From: Acidimicrobiaceae bacterium
Lineage (GTDB): Bacteria > Actinomycetota > Acidimicrobiia > Acidimicrobiales > RAAP-2
DNA: 35,321 nt
Assembly (NCBI GenBank): GCA_003133545.1
Contig: PKYA01000141.1
Location: 575-35,895, forward strand
Direction of reading: 5' to 3'
Of the stretch, positions 7,776 to 16,555 are shown in pieces. Within the stretch, counting starts at the first letter, position 1; each line of letters opens with the position of its first letter. A program made the position numbers and the translations under genes. Under the pieces are notes generated by a model. The model searched no databases, was not told the origin of the DNA, and saw only the letters and a list, made by a program, of their open reading frames with translations.

Positions 7776-9059
7776 TCAGGTCGGCGACTCGGAACGGTCT
7801 CGCAACACTTCGCCGTAAGGACGATCGCGATCGGGCGCCGGCTCTCGTGGCAACCCGAGCGTGCGCTCGGCCACGATGTTGCGTTGGATTTCGTCGGTGC
7901 CTCCATAGATGGAAGACGCTGGGGAGAACACCATCGCTTGCGTGATCAGACCTCCATCGACGCCAGCCTCGTCGGCAAGACTGCCCTGCATGCCGGCAAT
8001 TTCGACGGCGAGGTTGGCGGCAAGCTTGACGATCCTGGTCTGACTGAGCTTGCCAATGCTGGCCACGGCCTTGCCGCCGCCTCTCTGGGACTCCGCCTTG
8101 CCGCGTCGCGCGTTCCAAAGCCCGGTCTCGCTGTATGAGTAGAGCCGGGCCAGTTCCTGGCGAATCATTGGGTCCGAGGTCCGGGCACGCTTCTGGGCCA
8201 GTTCGACCACATCGGCGTAACCGAGTGTCAGCTTGGCATTGGGGGCCTCGTCCAGCGCGGCATCGCCGGCGCGCCGTCCGAGCATGCCTCCCCGGCGCCC
8301 GGGCTCGGGGAAGCCGGCGTGCGAACCGCCGGCACCGATTCCGGTGCGCTCGAAGTGCAAAGTGGTCTGGGTCACGCTCCAGCCGTTGCCCTCGCCGCCG
8401 ATGAGGTCTGCGGCCTCACACACGGCTTCATCGAGGAAGACCTCATTGAACACGGCGTTACCGGTCATTTCGCGCAACGGTCGGATGGTCACTCCGGGCT
8501 GGTCGAGCCGAAAGGCGAACCACGAGATGCCACCGTGCTTCGGCACGTCGAAGTTGGTCCGAGCGAGAAGCATGCCGTAGTCGGCGTCGGCGGCCTGGCT
8601 CGACCACACCTTTTGGCCATTGATAATCCACTTGTCATCACTTCTGGTGGCCCGAGTCCTAACACCGGCCAGGTCGGACCCCGCTCCGGGTTCGCTGAAG
8701 AGCTGGCACCACGCGGCCTGGCCCTCGAGGATCGGTGGGACGAGCCGGTCGATCTGCTCGACCGTGCCATGCGTGAGAATGGTTGGTGCGGCCATGAGGA
8801 GCCCCAAGCCGCCGGGAGGTTGCAGAGCCCCGAAGGACTTGAAGCACGAGCGGGCAACGGTCGACGCCCGCCGCTCCAGCCCACGCCCGCCCTGCTCGGG
8901 CGAGAACTGCGGTGCGGCCCAGCCTGCCGCGGCGACCATCCTCCACCAGTTGTCGACCGAGAGGTCAGGATCCCAGTTGGCCGTCAGCCATCCCTCGACC
9001 TCGGCCCATAGCGACGCGTGCGGGCGCTCCTCCGGATTCGACCCGGAGGCGTCAGTCAC
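7776..9059 (-). CDS. Acyl-CoA dehydrogenase (FAD-dependent)
   Basis: This 427-residue ACAD-family flavoprotein is expected to oxidise an acyl-CoA to a 2-enoyl-CoA and to pass electrons to an ETF, which is not encoded here. CQLFSEPGAGSDLAG (119-132) is the FAD/substrate motif, FNEVFLDEAV marks the middle beta domain, and IYGGTDEIQRNIVAERTLG marks the C-terminal helices. The YEGT glutamate used as catalytic base in medium-chain enzymes is glycine here (YGGT, 385-388). Glu237 in HFERTG is positioned like the alternative base of isovaleryl-type and long-chain-type enzymes. The start overlaps the end of the upstream amidohydrolase gene by 8 bp, so the two are co-transcribed. Confidence 0.9.
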   Translation of the reverse strand: MTDASGSNPEERPHASLWAEVEGWLTANWDPDLSVDNWWRMVAAAGWAAPQFSPEQGGRGLERRASTVARSCFKSFGALQPPGGLGLLMAAPTILTHGTVEQIDRLVPPILEGQAAWCQLFSEPGAGSDLAGVRTRATRSDDKWIINGQKVWSSQAADADYGMLLARTNFDVPKHGGISWFAFRLDQPGVTIRPLREMTGNAVFNEVFLDEAVCEAADLIGGEGNGWSVTQTTLHFERTGIGAGGSHAGFPEPGRRGGMLGRRAGDAALDEAPNAKLTLGYADVVELAQKRARTSDPMIRQELARLYSYSETGLWNARRGKAESQRGGGKAVASIGKLSQTRIVKLAANLAVEIAGMQGSLADEAGVDGGLITQAMVFSPASSIYGGTDEIQRNIVAERTLGLPREPAPDRDRPYGEVLRDRSESPT

Positions 9060-10239
9060 GACGAGAAGCCCCGAGCATTTCTAAGGCGTTGTCGTGCATG
9101 ATCCGCTGCACGGCGGACTCATCGAACCCAGCGAGCTCCCTCTTGAAGTCCAATGGGTGGGCCACGCCTTCCCCGTGCGGCCAGTCGGACCCGAACAGGA
9201 TGCGCTCGACGCCGATGAGGTCCGCCAAGGCTTCGAGGTCCTCCTCGAGATACGGCGTGGTCCAGACATGGCGCCGCAACGTATCGAGGGGGTCCTCCTG
9301 GAAGGCCCAGGGCGTCTGATTGCGCTGCTTGCGCAGCCGCTTCGCCAGCAAGTGCAACCAGTCGGAGCCGTTCTCAATGCTGGCTACCCGGAGGGCGGGG
9401 TGCCGCTTGAAGACCCCATGGACGATCAGGGAGGCGATGGTGTCGTGGATGGCCCGGTCCGCGACGAGGATCCGGCTCAGCACGTCGGTATTGCCGAAGC
9501 CCTCGAACTTCGCGCTCGCCCCCCAGGCACCGGCGAACCGGTTGTACCCGCTGTCGCCCAGGTGGAAGGCCACCGGGATCGACGCCTCGGCCAGCCGGGC
9601 CCACACAGGATCGTGGGTCTTGTCGCCGAGCGATCGGCCGGTGCCGTTGGGCCCAGGCACCGGGGCCGGGCGCACGTGTACGACCCGGGCACCTCGCCCG
9701 ATGAGAGAGTCGACTTCGGCCGCGGCTGCCGCCGGGTCCGCGAACGAGAGCATCGGTGCCGTGATAATGCGCTGCCGATAGTCGAACCCCCAGTCTTCTT
9801 CGAGCCAGCGGTTGAAAGCCGACAAGGAGGCCATGGTGGCGTCCACATCATCGCGAAGAGCCTCTTCCACGCCGCAGCCCAAGGTAGGGAACAGCAGTGC
9901 TGCGCCCAGCCCCTGCTCGTCCATCACGTCGAGCCGGCGATCTCGGTCCTGATACTCAGATCGCATCGGTTCGACCTGTATGAGGCTGCGCGGGTCCACC
10001 CCTTCGGGGATCTTGCCGCGGAAGAGGGAGTCGACACACCCCGGAACGATGATCGGGTCAAAGGTCGGGTTCGGTACGAAGCGATTGACCGTGCCGCCGA
10101 TGAGAAGTTCAACCCGCTTCCCTGACTGCACGGGCTTGATGCCGCGATCGCGATACTTCTTGTCCAGATGCCGGGTGAAGGCGTCGAGCGTCTCGTAGTA
10201 GTGGTTGTCAGCGTCAATGGGACTCAGCTTGTCTTCCAT
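9052..10239 (-). CDS. Amidohydrolase-2 family (TIM-barrel) protein, possible decarboxylase or hydrolase
   Basis: This 395-residue protein is of the actinobacterial amidohydrolase-2 type that begins with IDADNHYYETLDAFTRHLD, where the usual HxH is reduced to a DxDxH-like motif. Other marks are ALLFPTLGCGVEEAL, VAFHLGDSGYNR, VASIENGSDWLHLL and ILFGSDWPHGEG, the last carrying the C-terminal metal-binding Asp. Relatives include ACMSD-like decarboxylases and hydrolases, often of unknown substrate, and are common in degradation clusters. The ATG at 10239 is chosen because GAGGGG precedes it and the protein homology begins there; the open frame continues far upstream without recognisable protein. 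The acyl-CoA dehydrogenase gene overlaps its 3' end. Confidence 0.85.
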   Translation of the reverse strand: MEDKLSPIDADNHYYETLDAFTRHLDKKYRDRGIKPVQSGKRVELLIGGTVNRFVPNPTFDPIIVPGCVDSLFRGKIPEGVDPRSLIQVEPMRSEYQDRDRRLDVMDEQGLGAALLFPTLGCGVEEALRDDVDATMASLSAFNRWLEEDWGFDYRQRIITAPMLSFADPAAAAAEVDSLIGRGARVVHVRPAPVPGPNGTGRSLGDKTHDPVWARLAEASIPVAFHLGDSGYNRFAGAWGASAKFEGFGNTDVLSRILVADRAIHDTIASLIVHGVFKRHPALRVASIENGSDWLHLLAKRLRKQRNQTPWAFQEDPLDTLRRHVWTTPYLEEDLEALADLIGVERILFGSDWPHGEGVAHPLDFKRELAGFDESAVQRIMHDNALEMLGASRRD

Positions 10240-10296
10240 CGAAGGCCCCTCGCATTGCCTCGGTGCAGCGGTTTCTTTGCCGGCTGCGCGGTTTAA

Positions 10297-10314
10297 AGAT
10301 GTAGATGTATAGTA
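10297..10314 (-). promoter_or_regulatory. Putative promoter with TAGATGTA motif
   Basis: An AT-rich island upstream of the amidohydrolase gene contains a duplicated GATGTA (10298-10309), which on the minus strand reads ACATCTACATC. This is a half-site match to the ACATCTAGATGT palindrome at 26490. A TACTAT hexamer on the minus strand (10309-10314) fits a -10 box, so the motif would overlap the transcription start. Confidence 0.4.
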
Positions 10315-10388
10315 CTTGCTGGCCGGGGTTTTCCCAAGCGGAATCAGGAGGGGAGGGCGATGGCCGGGGGGGTCAGTGTCGACGTCCT

Positions 10389-11960
10389 TTACGAGCGCGG
10401 CGGGCGGCCCTCGTCCTGGAGGAGGCACTGGAGCGCTGTCTTGTCCACCTTGCCGGACGCCAGCAGGGGGACCACTTCGGACTCGTCGGTGACGAGCCAC
10501 CGAGTCGGCACCTTGAAGGCGCTGAGCCGGTCGCGCACGGCCCCGTGAATCGCCTCCACGGAGGCGTTGCTTACCACCAGGGCGCCGACCTCGCGGGGGC
10601 CGACCGCTGCGGCTATGTCGGTGACGTAGGCCTGTCGCACCGCGTCGAGGGAGAGCAGGGCGGCCTCGACCTCCGAGGGATAGACGGTCGCTCCCTTCAC
10701 CTTCACCATGTCGTCCATCCGGCCGATGTACCAGAGGTACCCGTCCTCGTCCAGACGTCCGAGGTCGCCGGTCCGATACGAGCCGTCCGCAGTGAAAACC
10801 GAGGAGCGCACCCGACCGCAAATGCCACGGAGGAGATTGGGTCCCCGCAGCCAGATTTCACCCTGCCGCCCGGCCGGTAGCTCGGTGCCGGTTTCGGGCT
10901 CGACGATCCGTACGTCGATGTCAGCGAACGGTCGGCCGCAACTCCCGAACTTGGCGGCGGGTAGGTCGGTGTCGAGCCGGTCGCCGCAGTATGGGCCGAA
11001 GGTCTCCGTCATGCCGAAGAGATTCGGGCGGGCCTCGGGGGCGGGCCGCCTTTCGGGTGGAAGGAGGGCGCCAAGACTGCCGTCGCGGAGCGAGGAGAGG
11101 TCGGCTTCGGCAAAGGCCGGGTGGGCGGCGAGCCGTCTGGCCTGGTCGGGCCAGCCGCGAAAAAGGGTGACGTGCTCTCGTTGGAGGAGCTCCAGGGTGC
11201 CCGACGGCTCGGGTTCCGCTTCGGTCAGCAGGGTGGCGCCGGCGACCAGCGCGGTCAAGAGCCCGCCGGCGAGCCCACCGGTCCAGAACAACGGCATGGG
11301 GATGTACAACCGCTCGTCCCGACCGACACATCTGGCCTCGAGGCCGGCAGCGACGGCTCGCAGGGCGGCGCCGTGAGTGTGGATGACTCCCTTCGGCGCG
11401 CCGCGGCTTCCAGATGTGAAGAGGACGGTGAGGTCATCGGCTGGACGCACCCGCGCCTCGAGAGCGTGCACCATTGCTTCGGGTGCCGATCGAAGGGGTA
11501 GAGCATCGATCGGCCACAACCGACGGAGGGATGGCGCCGACGGATGGCGCCGACGCGACCGCATGGCGGATGCCAGGCCCGGCACCGCATGTTCCAGGTC
11601 CTTGTCGTACTGGCGATTCCGAAATTCCGGGATGATGAGCAGGGTCGATACGGACGCCGATGTGATCTGGGCCAGCAACTCGGGCGGGCGCAGCAAGGTG
11701 CTCAGGGGCACAAGTACCGCACCAATCCGCAGGACGGCGTAGGCGATAATTGCCCACTCGACGCCGTTGGGCGCGAGCAGAGCGACGCGGTCACCCTTGA
11801 CCACGCCGTCCGCCACCAGCCGGGACGCGACGCCGGTGCTGACCCGGTTGAGCTCTGCATATGTCACGCTGTCGTTGGCGGTGACGACGGCCCGAGCGTC
11901 TCCTTCGACGTCGCCTCGCAGGGAGAGAAGGGCCGGGATCGTCTCTGCTTCGGGCCTCAT
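10389..11960 (-). CDS. AMP-forming acyl-CoA synthetase / ligase
   Basis: This 523-residue adenylate-forming enzyme should activate a carboxylic acid to its acyl-CoA via acyl-AMP. The phosphate-binding motif is TSGSRGAPKGVIHTHG. NLFGMTETFGPYCG is the A5 region, YRTGDLGRLDEDGYLWYIGR the hinge region (A7/A8), and ASGKVDKTAL carries the C-terminal catalytic Lys. Its start overlaps the stop of the preceding ligase gene (ATGA), and it is the last gene of the seven-gene operon. It is clearly paralogous to the ligase encoded just upstream, with the same GVIHTHGA motif and a similar layout, which suggests tandem duplication. The substrate is unknown. Confidence 0.92.
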   Translation of the reverse strand: MRPEAETIPALLSLRGDVEGDARAVVTANDSVTYAELNRVSTGVASRLVADGVVKGDRVALLAPNGVEWAIIAYAVLRIGAVLVPLSTLLRPPELLAQITSASVSTLLIIPEFRNRQYDKDLEHAVPGLASAMRSRRRHPSAPSLRRLWPIDALPLRSAPEAMVHALEARVRPADDLTVLFTSGSRGAPKGVIHTHGAALRAVAAGLEARCVGRDERLYIPMPLFWTGGLAGGLLTALVAGATLLTEAEPEPSGTLELLQREHVTLFRGWPDQARRLAAHPAFAEADLSSLRDGSLGALLPPERRPAPEARPNLFGMTETFGPYCGDRLDTDLPAAKFGSCGRPFADIDVRIVEPETGTELPAGRQGEIWLRGPNLLRGICGRVRSSVFTADGSYRTGDLGRLDEDGYLWYIGRMDDMVKVKGATVYPSEVEAALLSLDAVRQAYVTDIAAAVGPREVGALVVSNASVEAIHGAVRDRLSAFKVPTRWLVTDESEVVPLLASGKVDKTALQCLLQDEGRPPRS

Positions 11961-13603
11961 CGGGTGCCGTCGTCAGTGCTGAGAAGCTTCTTGAGAGCGC
12001 GGAGGTCGAGCTTGCCGCTCGACATCATCGGCACCTCGTCCTCGGGCACCACCACAATCCGCCGGGGCACCTTGTAGGTGGAGAGTCGCTGCCGGAGGCG
12101 GACACCAAGGTCGTCGAGGTCGACCACGGCGTCGGCCGGGGCGCACACCAGGGCGGCAACCAGCTGACCGCGATGATGGTCCTCGACGCCCACCACGTGC
12201 GCCACCAGTCCGCTGACTTCGAGAATCGCCGCCTCGACCTCACTCGGCGATACGTTGGCGCCGGCGGTCTTGATCATGTCGTTGGCCCGGCCCCGGAAGT
12301 AGAAGAAGCCATCGTCGTCGACCGTGACGAGGTCGCCGGTGCGAAACCAGCCGAAGCGATCGAAGACTTCATGGTGCTCTCGACCGTCGTAGCCCTCCAT
12401 GAGGAAGGGGGAACGGAACCACAGCTCACCGACTTCGCCGGACCCGCACTCGCCTCCGTCGTCGGTGTGGCGCACGCTGGCCTCGAATCCGGGAACAGGC
12501 CTTCCGAACGACCCGCGACGGGACTCGGGTTGTTCGGACTCGTCGTCGCTGGCCAAGCAGACGCTTCCCGCTTCGGTCATGCCCAGCATGGCGTGGCGGA
12601 GCTCGGGATCGGCGGGACGGACATCGGCGGGCATGATCGGGTAGAGATTGCCGCGACGGATGGAAGAAAGGTCCCGGGAACTGAAGGTCGGGTCCTGGCT
12701 CACGTGGGCGACCGAGGCGGCGAACCCGTTGACCATGGTCGGGCGGCGGCGCTCGAGCACGGCGAGGACGCCTGCCGCTGACGCGGCGTTGGAGCACACC
12801 AGCGTGGCACCGGCGACGAGCGTTCCCAGCAGGGCGTAGGCCAAGCCGCCGATCCAAAAGAACGGTGAATTGGAGAACAGGATCTCGCCCGGACGATACC
12901 GGCGCAGTTGGTTCAGGTTGTCCAGGTGCCGGATAAGGGCTCCGTGGGTGTGGATCACTCCCTTGGGTTGGCTGCTCGAGCCGGAGGTATGGACCACGAC
13001 CATCCGGTCTGCGGGCGTCACAGCCGACTCGGCGGCACCCACTACGTCGCCGCCAATGGCCGAGGCGAGAGCGAGAAGCCCCGAGACCGTCCAGCCGGCA
13101 TGGAGCGAGTGGTCGGACCCCTCGAGGTCGAATCTCACCCGGCGCAGCGACGGCACCCGCTCGGAGAACAACGGGGGCGGCGCGGTCATATCGAGGTCTG
13201 CGATTCCGGCTTTGAGGCTGGCGACGTAGTCCTGCGAGCGGTAGCCACTGGCGGCCAGGAGGACAGCGACGTCTGCGCCACGCAGTAATTCCACGAGCTC
13301 GGTGCTGGTCGAGAACGTGCTCAGCGGGACGCTGACCGCCCCGAGCCGGGAGACGGCCAGCCAGGCTGTGACGAACTCCGGACCGTTGGGGTGGAGGAGG
13401 GCGATCCGTGTCCCGGCACTGGCACCATCGACGAGGAGGGCCCGGGCCAGTTCGGCGGAGCAGCGGTCGGCCTCCGCGTAGGTCAGGGTAGTGTCGTCCA
13501 CGGCGAGGAACACCTGGTCGGGGCGCAAGGCGACCCGCGCCGCGAGGAGGGCCGGCACGGTGAGGGGAAGGTCGTCGCCTGCCTCGATCACGGGGGAGGT
13601 CAT
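11957..13603 (-). CDS. AMP-forming acyl-CoA synthetase / ligase
   Basis: This 548-residue adenylate-forming ligase has P-loop TSGSSSQPKGVIHTHG, AMLGMTEAGSVC (A5), FRTGDLVTVDDDGFFYFRGR (A7/A8) and MSSGKLDLRAL with the catalytic Lys. The ATG at 13603 overlaps the thioesterase stop by four bases (ATGA), and its own stop overlaps the next ligase in the same way. It shares family layout and several segments, such as GVIHTHGALI and the ASGK/SSGK tail, with its downstream neighbour. The two could activate related intermediates, or one could have drifted to a new substrate. The enzyme class is certain; the substrate is not. Confidence 0.92.
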   Translation of the reverse strand: MTSPVIEAGDDLPLTVPALLAARVALRPDQVFLAVDDTTLTYAEADRCSAELARALLVDGASAGTRIALLHPNGPEFVTAWLAVSRLGAVSVPLSTFSTSTELVELLRGADVAVLLAASGYRSQDYVASLKAGIADLDMTAPPPLFSERVPSLRRVRFDLEGSDHSLHAGWTVSGLLALASAIGGDVVGAAESAVTPADRMVVVHTSGSSSQPKGVIHTHGALIRHLDNLNQLRRYRPGEILFSNSPFFWIGGLAYALLGTLVAGATLVCSNAASAAGVLAVLERRRPTMVNGFAASVAHVSQDPTFSSRDLSSIRRGNLYPIMPADVRPADPELRHAMLGMTEAGSVCLASDDESEQPESRRGSFGRPVPGFEASVRHTDDGGECGSGEVGELWFRSPFLMEGYDGREHHEVFDRFGWFRTGDLVTVDDDGFFYFRGRANDMIKTAGANVSPSEVEAAILEVSGLVAHVVGVEDHHRGQLVAALVCAPADAVVDLDDLGVRLRQRLSTYKVPRRIVVVPEDEVPMMSSGKLDLRALKKLLSTDDGTR

Positions 13604-14235
13604 GGGATCTCCCGTGGCGACACCTCGGGCAGGGCCGCCCTGTCCGCTGCGATGGCGTCGACCTCGGCATTGCAGAGGATCCGCTCGTCAAGAAAGAGCG
13701 TCCCGACGGATCGGATCCGACCCTCCGAGACCGTCCGACCGATTGTGAACGCCAGTGGGGTCAGCAAGGGGGTCGGTTTCCGGTAGCGAACCGACAGTGA
13801 AGTCGTCCTTCCCGCCACACCCACATCGCAGTTGTGATGCTGGACGGCACAGTCGAAGAAGACGGCGAGGAAGCCGCCGTGGACGATCCCTGGTGGTCCC
13901 TCATAGGGAAGAGGGAACGTGACCGAACCGTGGGCCCGATCCCCGTCGACCACAATGTCGTACTCGGGGAAGCTCGGGTTGTAGGCGCCGATGTGGCGAG
14001 CGTGGTCGAGGTACACGCGGCCATCACCGGGCGCGGCGGCACCGACGCGCGGTGTCGGATCCGGCGGGATTCGCGAGCCCAAGGACCCCTCCACCGCCTG
14101 CAGCTCGAGGATCAGCCGGTCCATTTCGGGCTGTTCGCCTTCAAGAGCGAGGATCAGCCCGGTGAGGCGCCGCAGCAGCGCGGCGGCCTGCACGGCCTGT
14201 GGCAGTGGTTCGACACCGAAGGTCCAGCGATCCAC
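13600..14235 (-). CDS. PaaI-type hotdog-fold acyl-CoA thioesterase
   Basis: This 211-residue protein has a C-terminal hotdog domain from about residue 95 to 200. GPPGIVHGGFLAVFFDCAV is the hallmark helix and active-site loop, and TTSLSVRYRKPTPL and GRIRSVGTLFLDERILCNAEV are the following strands. The N-terminal 90 residues are a helical extension seen in larger actinobacterial PaaI-like thioesterases. The family hydrolyses acyl-CoA and in degradation operons often rescues CoA from dead-end thioesters. The gene begins 2 nt after the upstream ligase stop and overlaps the downstream ligase, so it is made alongside the enzymes that build the thioesters. Confidence 0.82.
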   Translation of the reverse strand: MDRWTFGVEPLPQAVQAAALLRRLTGLILALEGEQPEMDRLILELQAVEGSLGSRIPPDPTPRVGAAAPGDGRVYLDHARHIGAYNPSFPEYDIVVDGDRAHGSVTFPLPYEGPPGIVHGGFLAVFFDCAVQHHNCDVGVAGRTTSLSVRYRKPTPLLTPLAFTIGRTVSEGRIRSVGTLFLDERILCNAEVDAIAADRAALPEVSPREIP

Positions 14236-14237
14236 TG

Positions 14238-15740
14238 CTATCGTTCCGGTGTTGGTTGGGCCTCGAGGAGGGCGGCCAAGGCCACCTGGTCGATCTTGCC
14301 CGACTCCGTCCGGGGAATGTCGTCGACGACGTGGAGCGCGGCGGGCAGCTCGTAGCGGGCCAGCACCGTCGAGGCGTAGGCGAGCAACTCAGCGGACGTC
14401 AGCGGGGCAACGCCGCGGCGCAGCTCGACGACGGCGACGGGCACCGCGCCCAGTCGACGATCGTGGCGGCTCGCCACGGCGGCACCCCGGACGGCGGGAT
14501 GCCGTTCGAGCGCGGTCCTGATGTCGTCGGGGCGCACCTTGAAGCCGCCGCGGATGATGGCTTGGTCGGCCCGGCCGAGGATCCATAGGAAGCCATCGGC
14601 GTCGAGGCGAGCGAGGTCGGTCGTGCGCACCCAGCTGTCTCCCTCGAGTTGCCGCGCCTTGACCTCCAGGAGTCCCTCGACACCGGCGCCAACGGGCTGG
14701 CCGGAGCCCGGGTCGACGACGCGCAGCTGGCAACCGGCGTGGGCCCGTCCGACACTTCCGCGTTTTGCCTGCCAGAAGGCGTGGTGGTCCTCGAGATTCC
14801 ACCCGGCGACGCTCCCGCCGAATTCGGTCGCGGCGTACGTGATGAGGACGGGAATGCCGTATTTGGCGGTGAACGCGTCGGCGTCCTCTGGGTCGAGCGG
14901 GGCGGTGCCCGAGACCACTGAGCGAAGGCTGGCGAGGTCGGCCGGATCGACATCGGCTTCGAGGACCATTCGCAGCGCCGTGGGCACGAGACTGGCTGTG
15001 GCGGGACGGTGACGGCGCACGGCGTCGACCCAGTCCTCCACGCTGAACTTCTCGAGCAGGCAGAACGATCGGCCGTCGCTGACGCACTGCAGTACCCGGA
15101 ACAGCCCCCCGAGGTGCACGAGGGGTGAGTTGACCACGGCGACGCCCCGGCGCAGGCGGACGGAGTCGTCCCGGTTGGACTCGTAGTGCTTGGCGCCGGC
15201 GAGGACTCGTTCCAACGTGCGGTAGGTGAGGTCGACCCGCTTGGGTGGACCCGTGGTGCCGCTCGTGAGCATTCGCACCGCCGTGCCCCGCCCCTGCGCC
15301 CTGGCGGCTCTTCCAGAGGCGTTTCCCGGGCCGGGTGCGATGGCGAACGTCGCACCGAGCTCCGTCACTCCGGCAGTAGTGGCGTTCGCGCCGTCGGGGA
15401 CAAGGTCGGCCAGGTCCATCGGATCGCCGGCCAGGACGGGCAGGTCGAGGGCGGCGATGTCCTCCCGGGTGCGGTCCCGGCCTCGGGCCGGGTTGATGGT
15501 CACCACGCACCCTCCGGCACGCAGAACCCCGAGTAGCAGCCCCACGGACACCGGGTGATTGCGGAGCAGGAGGCCCACCTCATCACCCGGCCGCTCGACC
15601 AGCGCCGCCGACTGCGCCACGGTGTCTGCAAGTTGTCCCCAGGTGCGCCACGACCGACGAAATTCGATCGCATCTGCATCCCCATCCACCGCCACGACGT
15701 CGCGGATCCGGCCCGGGAGCCCTGTCGCCGGCAGATTCAC
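14238..15740 (-). CDS. AMP-forming acyl-CoA synthetase / ligase (divergent)
   Basis: This is a 500-residue adenylate-forming ligase. The P-loop is TSGTTGPPKRVDLTYR, with the usual Gly after the Lys replaced by Arg. ITYAATEFGGSV is the A5 region, VRTTDLARLDADGFLWILGR the A7/A8 region, and TESGKIDQVAL carries the catalytic Lys. It is more divergent than the two downstream ligases. The GTG at 15740 is chosen because it forms a GTGA overlap with the crotonase stop and opens directly on the conserved N-terminus; a longer frame upstream lies inside the crotonase gene. The substrate is unknown. Confidence 0.88.
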   Translation of the reverse strand: MNLPATGLPGRIRDVVAVDGDADAIEFRRSWRTWGQLADTVAQSAALVERPGDEVGLLLRNHPVSVGLLLGVLRAGGCVVTINPARGRDRTREDIAALDLPVLAGDPMDLADLVPDGANATTAGVTELGATFAIAPGPGNASGRAARAQGRGTAVRMLTSGTTGPPKRVDLTYRTLERVLAGAKHYESNRDDSVRLRRGVAVVNSPLVHLGGLFRVLQCVSDGRSFCLLEKFSVEDWVDAVRRHRPATASLVPTALRMVLEADVDPADLASLRSVVSGTAPLDPEDADAFTAKYGIPVLITYAATEFGGSVAGWNLEDHHAFWQAKRGSVGRAHAGCQLRVVDPGSGQPVGAGVEGLLEVKARQLEGDSWVRTTDLARLDADGFLWILGRADQAIIRGGFKVRPDDIRTALERHPAVRGAAVASRHDRRLGAVPVAVVELRRGVAPLTSAELLAYASTVLARYELPAALHVVDDIPRTESGKIDQVALAALLEAQPTPER

Positions 15741-16555
15741 CGGAGCTTTGGCTCCGAGTGGTCCCGGGGACCCAGCTGGCCCTCGGACCGCACGCGCATC
15801 TCGGCCATGCCGAGGGGATTGCCGAGCCGGGTGTAGATGAGTCCCTGCTCCATGGCGGCTCGGTAGGGACGGTCCAGGGACTCCCATATGGCCTTGACGG
15901 TTCCTTCCGTCGCTGCGCTCGGCCAGGTGGCGATGCCGGCGGCGATCTCGTGGGCACGATCCCAGAGCACCGAACGGTCGACCACCTCGGTGACCAGGCT
16001 GATGCGGAGCGCGGTCTGGGCCGTCACGCGCTCGTCATTGCCGACGAGGGCCATCCGCAAGGTCTCGGCCAACCCGATTCGCCGCATGAGGCCAACCGGC
16101 TCGAGGGCCGAGACCATGCCGAAGCTGACATGCGAGTCGAAGAACGTCGCCTCTGGCGAGCAGATCACGACGTCGGCCTCGTTCAAGAGGTAGAACGCTC
16201 CGGCCGAGCACATCCCCTGCACGGCGCAGACCACCGGTTTCCATACCTTCTGCCATTTCGGGCTGAGCAATTCCCCCGGGTCCTCATGGTTCCAGACGTC
16301 GTCCGGTTGCCCATAGGGCTTTTTGGTATCGAGGCCGGCGCAGAAGGCTCGGTCGCCTTCGGCACGCACCACCGCGGCGTGCACATCGGGATCGTCCTTC
16401 ACCAGGTGCCAGGCCACCCGAATCTCCTCGCACATCTGCCGGTCGAAGGCGTTGAGCACGTCCGGACGGTTGAGGGTGATGGTGGCAACGTGGTCGTCGG
16501 AGGTCTCGTAGCGAATGGCGGAGAATCCGGCTGCAGGCGCCGGGGAGGGGCTCAC
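15737..16555 (-). CDS. Enoyl-CoA hydratase/isomerase (crotonase) family protein, atypical active site
   Basis: This 272-residue crotonase-fold protein has oxyanion-hole motif GDRAFCAGLDTK. In the second loop, AVQGMCSAGAFYLLNEADV replaces the usual GGGCE, so the first catalytic Glu position is Tyr. FFDSHVSFG places His where the second Glu normally lies. It is therefore unlikely to be a standard hydratase; isomerase, hydrolase or C-C lyase chemistry is possible. The GTG at 16555 forms a GTGA overlap with the preceding crotonase stop, and its own end overlaps the following ligase start. It is the third crotonase gene of the operon. Confidence 0.88.
   Translation of the reverse strand: MSPSPAPAAGFSAIRYETSDDHVATITLNRPDVLNAFDRQMCEEIRVAWHLVKDDPDVHAAVVRAEGDRAFCAGLDTKKPYGQPDDVWNHEDPGELLSPKWQKVWKPVVCAVQGMCSAGAFYLLNEADVVICSPEATFFDSHVSFGMVSALEPVGLMRRIGLAETLRMALVGNDERVTAQTALRISLVTEVVDRSVLWDRAHEIAAGIATWPSAATEGTVKAIWESLDRPYRAAMEQGLIYTRLGNPLGMAEMRVRSEGQLGPRDHSEPKLR

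Noticed and set aside
10240-10821. N-terminal extension of the amidohydrolase at 9052-10239
   Set aside because: The extra codons overlap the neighbouring ligase gene in another phase and are low-complexity. A good Shine-Dalgarno and the conserved start are at 10239.
12426-13691. A 421-codon frame on the minus strand over the ligase at 11957-13603
   Set aside because: It is out of phase with the ligase, is Arg/Pro-rich and has no family signature.
15741-15887. N-terminal extension of the ligase at 14238-15740
   Set aside because: It lies inside the upstream crotonase gene, and a GTGA overlap start at 15740 explains the conserved N-terminus.
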